Source: Sindora glabra
Taxonomy: Eukaryota; Streptophyta; Magnoliopsida; Fabales; Fabaceae
NCBI GenBank assembly: GCA_020226215.1
Contig: CM035236.1
Coordinates: 7,197,001 to 7,261,000 of the forward strand
Length of the DNA stretch: 64,000 nucleotides
Direction: 5' to 3'
Shown here piece after piece: positions 1 through 8,795 of the stretch (positions are counted from its first letter, which is position 1; each line of letters begins with the position of its first letter). The notes beneath the pieces are model-generated. The model worked only from the letters and a program-made list of their open reading frames with translations, did no database searches and was not told where the DNA came from. Both the position numbers and the translations under genes were made by a program.

Positions 1-260
1 TTTACACCCCTAATTGAAACATAAAGATTGCTAATTGGATTAAAATTATGCTTTTTCTTAAATTTTATTTGTAAAAATAGTCAAATTTATCATCTTCTTT
101 ATTAGTGTTAGTTGGGTACAACATTTCTTCCCACTTTTGCTATAAATTATTAGACATCACTGCAACTTTGACAAGCAAAATGTAGTGAAGGCTGATTAGG
201 TACCCCATCGGCCTGCATAAAAATAAAAATAAAAATTTTCATCTTAGACATGGTTTAATT
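1..260. other. AT-rich upstream DNA, distant copy at 10.34 kb
   Basis: No coding potential is visible. Roughly positions 25-155 resemble 10345-10500 in the same orientation: both share a core reading CTAATTGGATTAAAATT followed by a similar AT-rich stretch ending near TATCTTCTTTATTA. The match is imperfect, about 70-75% by eye. The two copies lie either side of RPL26 and the copia composite. I see no terminal repeats that would identify a transposon family. Confidence 0.4.
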
Positions 261-295
261 TGTAAAGTAAAAGCTGTTTAGGTCAGTTTTGGGTT

Positions 296-368
296 TGGGC
301 TTCAAATTGAGCCCACCTGGACAAATGGAGAAAAACTATAAGTGGGAAAAAGAAGAATGAAAACCCTA
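296..368 (+). promoter_or_regulatory. Site II + telo-box promoter of the ribosomal protein gene
   Basis: Two TGGGCT site II elements (296-301 forward; 310-315 as the complement AGCCCA) lie about 50 bp upstream of a telo-box AAACCCTA (361-368). This pairing is the well-known signature of plant ribosomal-protein and other translation-gene promoters, bound by TCP and telo-box (PUR-alpha-like) factors. The RPL26 start codon follows 61 bp after the telo-box. The leader has a pyrimidine stretch (CTTGTTCTTTCTTT), typical of transcripts under growth control. The signature supports a once- or still-active gene rather than a processed copy, which would have lost its promoter. Confidence 0.75.
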
Positions 369-428
369 GGACTAGCTCATCGGAGCCATCGGACGGAGAT
401 ACCCTTGTTCTTTCTTTAGAGAGCCAAA

Positions 429-861
429 ATGAAGTACAATCCCAGGGTCTCAAGCTCTCGCCGCAAGAGCCGCAAGGCTCATTTCACGGCGCCCTCCAGC
501 GTCCGCCGGGTTATAATGAGTGCACCACTCTCCGCTGACCTCCGCAGCAAGTACAACGTCAAGTCCATGCCGAAACGACGAGATTCAGGTTACTCGTGGT
601 ACCTTCAAGGGACGCGAGGGCAAGGTTGTTCAGGTCTATCGCCGGAAATGGGTCATTCACGTCGAGAGGATTACCCGTGAGAAAGTTAATGGATCGACCG
701 TCAATGTTGGAGTTCATCCTTCAAAGGTTGTGATCACCAAGCTCAGATTGGATAAGGATCGTAAGTCTCTGCTTGATCGCAAGGCAAAGGGTCGTGCAGC
801 TGCCGACAAGGACAAGGGTACCAAGTTCACAGCTGAGGATATCATGCAGAGTGTGGATTAG
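429..861 (+). CDS. RPL26: 60S ribosomal protein L26 (eL/uL24 family), frame broken by an 8-nt net deletion
   Basis: Large-subunit ribosomal protein that contacts rRNA near the exit tunnel. The first 48 codons (429-572) match the plant RPL26 N-terminus, with the basic SRRKSRKAHF segment. The rest matches in another frame from about 574 to the TAG at 859-861, including the KOW motif (GREGKVVQVYRRKW) and the conserved acidic end TAEDIMQSVD. ATG to stop is 433 nt, whereas the usual plant protein of about 146 residues needs 441, so exactly 8 nt are missing just after the SMP codons. In the first frame translation would run on to a stop at 678-680 (83 residues, wrong C-terminus). There are no introns, as I recall for plant RPL26. 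Promoter and 3' region look normal. It is either a recent pseudogene or a sequence/assembly error. Confidence 0.9.
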
Positions 862-1212
862 TCGGTGGATGTGTCTTCATTCATAGATCCTCTTTATTGA
901 TATTTTTGCCTCAGGTTGTCTTCTGTGTGTTATAAAGATAAACCTGAATTTTATTAGTATTATCATCGTGTCTTTCATTGTTCTGATCAACCTGAGTAAT
1001 TGAAGAACGTTTGGCTAATGAAATATTTTGACAATTTTGTTGCGTATTTGTCTCCTTCGCCTGTTCTTTAGCTGGATTAGTAATGAATTCAATTTTTGCT
1101 AATAATTTCCTTACTGCTACTGGGCTTTCTGTGGTTACTTGATCTACTTGATTGCGTTATTTCAATCCTATTCTGTTGGGGATTTTTTTTTTTTAAATAA
1201 CGGTTACTTCTC
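862..1212. other. RPL26 3' flank
   Basis: T-rich non-coding DNA that should hold the RPL26 3' UTR and polyadenylation region. It ends where the 225-bp duplicated segment begins. No other gene is visible. Confidence 0.5.
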
Positions 1213-1437
1213 TGTCTTTCTTGAGAAATTCTGATGCTAAACTTCTGATATTATTTTATGATTAGAGAAATCAAATATTTTACTTCTTGACTCATGTCTA
1301 GTGTTTTGGTGATGTTACAGGGCTTTTATGGGTTTAATGTGAACACAGTAGTTGGGCCTATCTTAAGCGGTCACTGATTTATTCAATTCAAACATTTAGG
1401 CTTATATTATCTGCCTTGCATATTCTGTTCTGTTTAT
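1213..1437 (+). repeat. 225-bp direct duplication, left copy
   Basis: Read base by base, this segment is identical to 8278-8502. The right copy begins immediately after the terminal CA of the copia 3' LTR. The left copy ends where the inverted retroelement DNA begins. It therefore behaves as an exceptionally long target-site duplication around the 6.84-kb insertion 1438-8277. LTR elements normally make 4-6 bp duplications. Confidence 0.9.
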
Positions 1438-1488
1438 ATCCCCTATCTTAATTCATATTCTGTTCTGTTTATATCCCCTATCTTAATT
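1419..1488 (+). repeat. 35-bp tandem duplication spanning the left junction
   Basis: Two perfect copies of a 35-bp unit (1419-1453, 1454-1488). The first 19 bp of the unit are target DNA, also present at 8484-8502. The last 16 bp are retroelement leader in reverse complement. Because the unit straddles the junction, it was duplicated during or after the insertion, as in template slippage during end repair. Confidence 0.85.
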
Positions 1489-1740
1489 CTTGTGGGTAGA
1501 TTAAGGTAAAGGAAAATTTACTATTTCACCCTAATTAATCATATTAAATATAATAAAATTTCTGTGAGATAATAATTATTATATTGAATATGATTAATTA
1601 CAATTAATGTCAATTTTTCTTTATGTGATCCTAGATTTAAATCTAATGCTTTATGTATAATTTTAGAATAATCAAAAGTGCTGTGGCTAAGTTTTAATTA
1701 AACTAAAATTATACGGATCACTTGACATTTCAAAACATAC
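1471..1740 (-). repeat. Inverted-repeat outer arm (copia leader)
   Basis: Reverse complement of 3068-3337 with about 7 mismatches in 270 positions and no net length change. Together with 2514-2731 it makes the left arm of a roughly 488-bp inverted repeat. Confidence 0.85.
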
Positions 1741-2513
1741 TTAAACAAAATGCACAAATAATTTTTTTTTATTTTTTTATGAAAATTTAAAAATATTAAT
1801 TAATCACTTGAATAAATGTGATAAATTAATGTTCTCCATAAAAACATATATTGCCTATGATTAATAAAATAATCATGCAATTTTATCATAATGAGAAGTA
1901 AATAATTAATTAATCAATTAAGCTAAATGTGATTAATTAATTGATTTAAATTCTCCTAATTAATTTTAATCTAAATGTGTCAAAATAATGCCTAAAGTAA
2001 TGTCTAAATATTAGGCAAAAATAAAAAATAAAAATAAAAATTAGTATTATCGACTTTTCAGAAAACCTTCAAATACAATTTTGCGCATGTATATTTCAAC
2101 GAAATACAAGCAGTATCAGTGGTTAAGCCAGTGCGATGTAGGGTGAGCAGCTCGAATCCTCTCATTGACAACTTCCAGATATTATTTTGGTAAAAAAAAC
2201 GGTGCGTTTTCAATTTCAGAAGAGGCTAAGAAACTTTAAATGAAACGACGTCGTTTTAATAAGGAAAAAGGAGCAAAACGGTGCGTTTCAGTGGAGCCAG
2301 CAAAGGAGGTTGTCTTCAACCTCCAGCTGGGTCGACCCAACCCGATGTCGACCCGGTTCCAACCAGAAACAAACCCGCCAAAAACCAGAACATGTTTTAT
2401 GTATTTTTTCAACAGATTTTCAACATTTCAGAGCCTAAATCCTCTAAAATTTTATGGGCTATCCAATCCTAGTCTTAGAACACGATAAAAACAGCATGTA
2501 TATAGGATTAAAA
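1741..2513. mobile_element. 773-bp insert within the inverted arm
   Basis: This sequence splits the inverted arm exactly between the bases matching 3068 and 3067, so it entered after the inverted copy formed. Its left edge (1741-1753, TTAAACAAAATGC) resembles the arm sequence just beyond its right edge (2514-2526, TCAAACAATGTGC), which looks like an imperfect 13-bp target duplication. The left half is AT-rich. The right half is less AT-rich, contains a palindrome AAACGACGTCGTTT near 2244, and includes short open frames that resemble nothing I know. A tRNA-like promoter lies in the middle. Confidence 0.55.
2111..2162 (+). mobile_element. tRNA-like pol III promoter, probable SINE head
   Basis: An A-box-like TATCAGTGGTTAAGCC (2114-2129) is followed about 20 bases later by a B-box-like AGCTCGAATCC (2149-2159). 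The order and spacing fit the head of a tRNA-derived plant SINE. The whole does not fold as a tRNA: the acceptor stem and anticodon arm are not evident. I could not fix the 3' end of the element. Confidence 0.5.
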
Positions 2514-2731
2514 TCAAACAATGTGCTCTGTTTTCTACCGTATATAAGCAAGGCAGAGGCAACTTTTTATGCTCTGATACCAAATGTAAACTATATCTAG
2601 GATACTCAGATACCTAATATATCCTAGTTAAATCATAAAATTAATTCAGAAATGCGGAAGCCTACCTCCAGCCATTGCCACGTTTGAATTGCGCACTGAA
2701 CGTTCTGTAATCTCCTCTTGGATTGCACCGA
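2514..2731 (-). repeat. Inverted-repeat inner arm (copia LTR end, primer site, leader)
   Basis: Reverse complement of 2850-3067 with 3 mismatches in 218 positions. It includes the complement of the primer-binding site at about 2571-2582. Only 118 bp (2732-2849) separates it from its partner, so transcripts crossing the region could form a long stem-loop. Confidence 0.9.
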
Positions 2732-2996
2732 TGGAACAAGGGTCCCCGGGTTCGGTTAATGCTCAATTATATTTCTGAACAATTTACACCATCAAAGAAG
2801 CAAAAACCAAAACCTGGAAGTACCCAAGTTTGATAATTCAAGTGACTATTCGGTGCAATCCAAGAGGAGATTACAGAACGTTCAGTGCGCAATTCAAACG
2901 TAGCAATGGCTGGAGGTAGGCTTCCGCATTTCTGAATTAATTTTATGATTTAACTAGGATATATTAGGTATCTGAGTATCCTAGATATAGTTTACA
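2731..2996 (+). repeat. Copia 5' LTR, truncated
   Basis: Aligns without gaps to 8012-8277 of the 3' LTR, with six substitutions in 266 positions. The first 153 bp of the LTR are missing and replaced by the inverted copy. It ends in TTTACA, the same terminus as the 3' LTR. Confidence 0.9.
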
Positions 2997-2998
2997 TT

Positions 2999-3010
2999 TG
3001 GTATCAGAGC
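2999..3010 (+). other. Primer-binding site (initiator tRNA-Met type)
   Basis: TGGTATCAGAGC, two bases after the LTR end, is the classic plant retrotransposon primer site complementary to the 3' end of initiator methionine tRNA. It starts minus-strand cDNA synthesis. Confidence 0.9.
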
Positions 3011-3531
3011 ATAAAAAGTTGCCTCTGCCTTGCTTAAATACGGTAGAAAACAGAGCATATTGTTTGAGTATGTTTTGAAATGTCAAGTGATCCATATAAT
3101 TTTAGTTTAATTAAAACTTAGCCACAGCACTTTTGATTATTCTAAAATTATACATAAAGCATTAGATTTAAATCTAGGATCACATAAAGAAAAATTGACA
3201 TTAATTGTAATTAATCATATTCAATATAATAATTATTATCCCACAGGAATTTTATTATATTTAATATAATTAATTAGGGTGAAATAGTAAATTTTTCTTT
3301 ACCTTAATCTACCAACAGGAATTAAGATAGGGGATATAATTTGCTAGTTTCACTAACTTTATACATAAGCCTAATTAAATAAAACTAAGCCCACAGGCAG
3401 TTTTGTTTGTTACTAGGATTATGTTTGATAGATATGTTTTGCATTGGTAAGACATGTCATATGAAATATTTTTTTTTTAAATTGCCTCAAATTATTAACA
3501 TAGCGTGTAATTTTATACAGCTTTTCAACCT

Positions 3532-6500
3532 TTGAATATCTCTGATTTCCAAGTTCCTGAATTGAATGGTGATAATTATAAGATATGGAAGGAGAAAATT
3601 CTTCTTCAATTGGGGTGGATGGACGTGGATGATGCAATAAGAAAGGATGAACCTCCTAAACCCACTGATAGTAGTAGTACAGCTGAAATAGCACTTTATG
3701 AGCGTTGGGAGTGATCAAATCGCCTTAGTATGATGTATATCAAAATTAAGATATCTGCTAGCGTTCGTGGGTCTATTGGAGAGCATCAAAACGTTCGAAG
3801 TTTGCTCAAGGCCATTGATGAACAATTTGAAACTTCAGACAAGGCTTTGGCAAGCACCTTAATGTCAAGGTTATCATCAATGAAGCTTACCGGCACAACG
3901 GGTGTGCGAGAGCATATCATGCAAATGAGGGACATTGCAGCTCAATTAAAAATGCTTGAGGTTGAGATGTCTGAGTCTTTCCTTGTGCACTATATCTTAA
4001 ACTCTCTGCCGCCTCAATATGGACCTTTCAAGATTTCCTACAACACACATAAGAAGAAATGGACAATCAATGAACTTCTGTCCATATGTGTACAGGAAGA
4101 AGGGAGGCTTATTGCAGAAATGGGAGAAAGCGCACATTTGACAACACAAGGGAAGAACAACAAGCAAGCTAACTCAAAAGGAAAGGGAAATGCACCCATT
4201 CAAGGCAATATAAAGAAAGAGTCCAAGTGTTTCTTCTGCAAGAAGAAAGGACACATAAAGAAGAACTGCAACAAATTTAAGAGCTGACTTGAAAAGAAAG
4301 GTATCTCAATCTCACACTTTTGTTATGAATCTAATATGGTAGATGTTAGTAGTAACACATGGTGGATTGATTCTGGTTCTACAATCCATATCTCTAATAC
4401 CTTGCAGGGCTTTCTAAACTAAAGGAAGCCAGTGGGCAGTGAGCAGTACATCTATTCAGGCAACAAGATGGGCTCACTAGTTGAAGTTATAGGAACTTGC
4501 AGACTAGTTTTAAATACTGGCTTTAGTTTGATATTGGAAAGGACTTTTTATGTACCGAATCTCTCTAGAAACTTAATTTCTATTTCTAAACTTTTGCCTT
4601 TTGGATATTCTTTTGAATTTTCAAATGATATGTTTAAGTTATTTTATAAATCTAATTTTGTTGGCAATGGTACAATTTTTGATGGTCTTTTCCGAATTCA
4701 ATTACAAGACAGTATACCTAATGATTCAATGCATGTTTCTAGTAGCATAGGTATTAAGAGATGTGTTACTAATGAAGATTTCTCTATGTTGTGGCACCGT
4801 ATACTAGGTCATATCTCAATAGAGAGGGTTAAAAGGTTAGTAAAAGATGGAATACTTAGTACACTAGATTTTACTAACTTTGAAACTTGTATAGACTGCA
4901 TAAAGGGAAAGCAGACCAATAAGACCAAGAAAGGTGCCAAGAGGAGTACTACCATTTTAGGAATCATACATATAGACATTTGTAGTCCAGATTTGGACTC
5001 TAGTAGTCCAAAATACTTTATCACCTTTATTGATGATTACTCACGATATATGTATCTCTATCTGTTGAATAATAAGAATGAGGCACTTGATGCCTTTAAG
5101 GTATTTAAAGCAGAAGTAGAGAAACAATGTGATAAACAAATTAAGATAGTGAGATCAGATAGAGGTGGTGAGTATTATGGTAGATATACTGAAGATGGAC
5201 AAGCATTAGGTCCATTTGCTAGATTTCTTCAAGAACATGGGATTGTTGCCCAATACACCATGCCTGGGTCTCCGGACCAAAACGGTGTAGCTGAAAGAAG
5301 AAATCAAACACTATTGGACATGGTAAGGAGTATGCTTAGCAGCTTTAAGCTTCCTAAGTCCTTATGGATTGAAGGCCTTAAGACGGCAGTGTATATCCTT
5401 AACCGGGTCCCAACTAAGGCTGTTGAAAAGACACCATTTGAATTGTTTAAGGGTTGGAAACCGAGTTTAAGACATATGCGTGTTTGGGGATGTCCGTCTG
5501 AGGTTAGGGTCTACAATCCACAAGAAAAGAAGCTGGATCCTAGGACTATAAGTGGCTACTTCATTGGGTATGCTGAAAAGTCCAAAGGATATAGATTCTA
5601 TTGTCCATCTCATAGCACTAGGATTGTGGAATCAAGAAATGCAAAATTTCTTGAAAATGACTTGATTAGTGGGAGTGATCAAATTCAGCATCCAAATACT
5701 GAGCTTGATCATTTTGGTTCTCAAGCTTCCACATCAAGCGATAGATTGGTTGTAATCCATGCCCTTCAAGTACCATTGGGTATTGAACAACCAATCATTG
5801 AAAATCCACAACCACTTGGCCATAACCAAGTTGATCCAGTTGTTGAACAATTACCAGAAATTGTTGAACAACCAATTGAGGAGCATGCTTCGCAAGAAGA
5901 TGCTAACCCAACATTAAGAAGATCAACTAGGGAAAGGAGGTCAGCAATTCCTAGTGATTATGCTGTGTATCTACAAGAGTCTAACTACAATATAGGAGCT
6001 GAAAATGACCCTGAGACGTTTTCACAAGCTATTAACTGCAGAGAATCCGGATTATGGTACAATGCTATAAAGGAAGAGATGGATTCCATGGCGTCTAATG
6101 GAGTCTGGGATCTTGTCGAGTTGCCTAGTGGTTCAAAAGCCATAGGGTGTAAATAGGTCTATAAGATGAAAAAGGACTCATTAGGCAACATTGAAAGATA
6201 TAATGCAAGACTCGTGGCTAAGGGATTCACTCAGAAGGAAGGAATCGACTACACAGAGACATTTTCTCCTATGTCTAAAAAAGATTCCCTCCGTGTAATA
6301 ATGGCATTGGTTGCCCAATTTGACCTGGAACTGCATCAGATGGATGTGAAGACGGCATTCCTCAATGGGGATCTAGAGGAAGAGGTATATATGAAAGAAC
6401 CTGAAGGATTCTCCTCTAGTGCTGGTGAGCATTTAGTATGCAAGCTTAAGAAATCCATATATGGATTGAAACAGGCCTCTCGCCAATGGTATCTTAAGTT

Positions 6501-7583
6501 TCATGATGTTATTTCCTCATTCGGATTTGTGGAAAACGTCATGGATTAGTGTATATACCACAAGGTCAGTGGGAGTAAAATCTGTTTCCTTGTGCTGTAT
6601 GTGGATGATATACTACTTGCAACCAATGATAAGGGGTTGCTGTATGAGGTGAAACAGTTTCTCTCTAAGAATTTTGATATGAAGGATATGGGTGAGGCAT
6701 CTTATGTAATTGGTATTAAGATCCATAGGGATAGAACTCAAGGTATTTTGGGTCTATCACAAGAAACCTATATCAATAAGGTCTTAGAGAGATTTCGGAT
6801 GAAAGACTATTCACAAAGTGTAGCACCTATTGTGAAGGGTGACAAGTTCAATTTGAATCAGTGCCCGAAGAACGATCTAGAAAGGGAACAAATGCAAAAC
6901 ATTCCATATGCTTCAGCTGTTGGAAGCCTTATGTATGCTCAGGTTTGTACAAGACCTGACATTGCATTCGTAGTTGGAATGTTAGGGAGATACAAAGTAA
7001 TCCAGGAATGGATCATTGGAGAGCTACAAAGAAAGTGATAAGGTATCTCAAAGGTACCAAACATTACATGCTGATGTACAAACGAACTGAGAATCTTGAG
7101 GTAGTTGGCTACTCAGACTCGGATTTTACCGGATGCGTTGATTCACGAAAATCAACATCAGGATACATTTTTATGTTTGCTGGTGGAGCCGTGTCTTGGA
7201 GGAGCGCAAAGCAAACCTTAGTTGCTACTTCTACCACAGAAGCTGAGTTCGTATCTTGTTTTAAGGCAACTTCACATGGTGTATGGCTAAAGAGCTTTAT
7301 TTCTGGGCTTAGAGTTGTGGATTCAATTTTTAGGCCATTAAGAATTTATTGTGACAACTCAGCTGCAGTTTTTCTGGCTAAGAATGACAAAAGTGGAAGT
7401 CGAAGTAAACACATCGACATCAAGTACTTAGCCATTCGGGAACGTGTCAAGGAAAACAAAGTTACCATTGTACACATTAGCACTGAGTTGATGATAGCAG
7501 ATCCTTTGACAAAAGGCATGCCACCATCAGTATTTAAGGATCATGTATTAAGGATGGGACTTGGTACCATATTAAGTCTTTGA
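3532..7583 (+). pseudogene. Ty1/copia gag-pol, disabled
   Basis: A single gag-pol reading frame of a Ty1/copia retrotransposon (copia order: integrase before reverse transcriptase). Gag starts at a TTG where an ATG is expected. A CCHC zinc knuckle lies at 4228-4269 and the protease DSG at 4369-4377. The integrase spans about 4790-5650, with an HH-CC-like region, FIDDYSR, VRSDRGGEY and a DQNGVAERRNQ segment. Reverse transcriptase follows, with LHQMDVKTAFLNGDL near 6330 and YVDDILL at about 6598-6618. RNase H lies at about 7100-7560. In-frame stops are at 3712, 4285, 4420, 6154 and 6547. A one-base deletion near 6990-7000 shifts the frame before RNase H. All five stops are explicable by single C-to-T or G-to-A changes. 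The element cannot encode functional proteins. Confidence 0.9.
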
Positions 7584-7845
7584 TGTATATATACATATTT
7601 TTGTAATAAAGCTCTCATTCAATTTAAGTTATTTTTTCTCATTTTTGAGTATACATTTATGTTTAGAGAAAAATAGCATTAAGAGGACCCAGAATAAGTA
7701 TAAGACTTATTCATTAAGTTATGGTGGATTGAGAAAGCAAAATGTATCCTGATACATGGGAGGTAATACTCATAGATAAAGGACCTATCACTATGATCCA
7801 TACATTGAGTTTTCTCTACTTTTGAATACTTTTTATTTTTATGGA

Positions 7846-7858
7846 CCAAGTGGGAGAA
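7846..7858 (+). other. Polypurine tract
   Basis: CCAAGTGGGAGAA directly before the TG that opens the 3' LTR. It primes plus-strand synthesis in LTR elements. Confidence 0.7.
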
Positions 7859-8277
7859 TGTAGCAATTTTTTCTCTTGTTTCTGAACGTTGGCAATAGAT
7901 TAACGTTTAGATGAAAAATGCTCCGTAAAAATAGGAGAGCAGAAAAACTGCTCAACGTCCACCGGATTGTACAGCTTCTTGATGGGAGAAGTTGGCAACG
8001 TGAATATATAAATGGAACAAGGGTCCCCGGGTTCGGTTAATGCTCAATTATATTTCTGAACAATTTACACCATCAAAGAAGCAAAAACCAGAACCTGGAA
8101 GTACCCGAGTTTGATAATTCAAGTGACTGTTCGGTGCAATCCAAGAGGAGATTACAGAACGTTCAGTGCGCAATTCAAACGTGGCAATGGCTGGAGGTAG
8201 GCTTCCGCATTTCTAAATTAATTTTATGCTTTAACTAGGATATATTAGGTATCTGAGTATCCTAGATATAGTTTACA
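7859..8277 (+). repeat. Copia 3' LTR, complete (419 bp)
   Basis: Starts TGTAGC after the polypurine tract and ends TTTACA, giving the canonical TG...CA ends. Positions 8012-8277 pair with the truncated 5' LTR. TATATAAA near 8005-8012 may be the element's TATA box. Confidence 0.9.
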
Positions 8278-8502
8278 TGTCTTTCTTGAGAAATTCTGAT
8301 GCTAAACTTCTGATATTATTTTATGATTAGAGAAATCAAATATTTTACTTCTTGACTCATGTCTAGTGTTTTGGTGATGTTACAGGGCTTTTATGGGTTT
8401 AATGTGAACACAGTAGTTGGGCCTATCTTAAGCGGTCACTGATTTATTCAATTCAAACATTTAGGCTTATATTATCTGCCTTGCATATTCTGTTCTGTTT
8501 AT
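8278..8502 (+). repeat. 225-bp direct duplication, right copy
   Basis: Identical to 1213-1437. After 8502 the sequence continues as ordinary flank (TTCCCTGCTTGCCC), whereas after 1437 retroelement DNA begins. This defines the empty-site order as RPL26 3' flank, one copy, then 8503 onward. Confidence 0.9.
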
Positions 8503-8707
8503 TTCCCTGCTTGCCCATTCTGTTCCAGTCTTTTGTTTACGCAGCTTAAATTGTTGATTGCTATATGAAGTGCTTGCATAATTCAACTCTTGAAAAGGGG
8601 TTTGATTTTAAATATAAAATGGATGTTAGAAACGGAGTTTTTTATTAGCAAGCAGATTGTCTGACATTGATTAGTAAGCTTTAGACATCTGGTAACTAGA
8701 TGTACAG

Positions 8708-8711
<4 letters not shown>
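8503..8711. other. Continuation of RPL26 downstream flank
   Basis: T-rich DNA without recognisable genes. It would have followed 1437 before the insertion. Confidence 0.5.

Positions 8712-8792
<81 letters not shown>
8712..8792. repeat. (AT)n microsatellite, about 40 units
   Basis: Uninterrupted alternating AT over 81 bp. Length is likely polymorphic and error-prone in assembly. Confidence 0.95.

Positions 8793-8795
<3 letters not shown>

Larger units (their letters stand above)
1438..8277 (+). mobile_element. Composite insertion: inverted copia leader/LTR plus copia body
   Basis: From left to right it holds: the reverse complement of the copia leader (1471-1740, matching 3068-3337); a foreign 773-bp insert (1741-2513); the reverse complement of leader plus LTR (2514-2731, matching 2850-3067); then a forward Ty1/copia element lacking the first part of its 5' LTR (2731-8277). 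It is flanked by the perfect 225-bp repeats. The whole block looks like a single inserted unit that was already rearranged. Confidence 0.75.

Noticed and set aside
2111..2162. A functional tRNA gene
   Set aside because: A- and B-box-like motifs are present but no acceptor stem or anticodon arm can be drawn. A SINE head is more likely.
2240..2488. Small protein gene between the inverted arms
   Set aside because: The frame has no family resemblance, and the segment is an insert within a retroelement arm.
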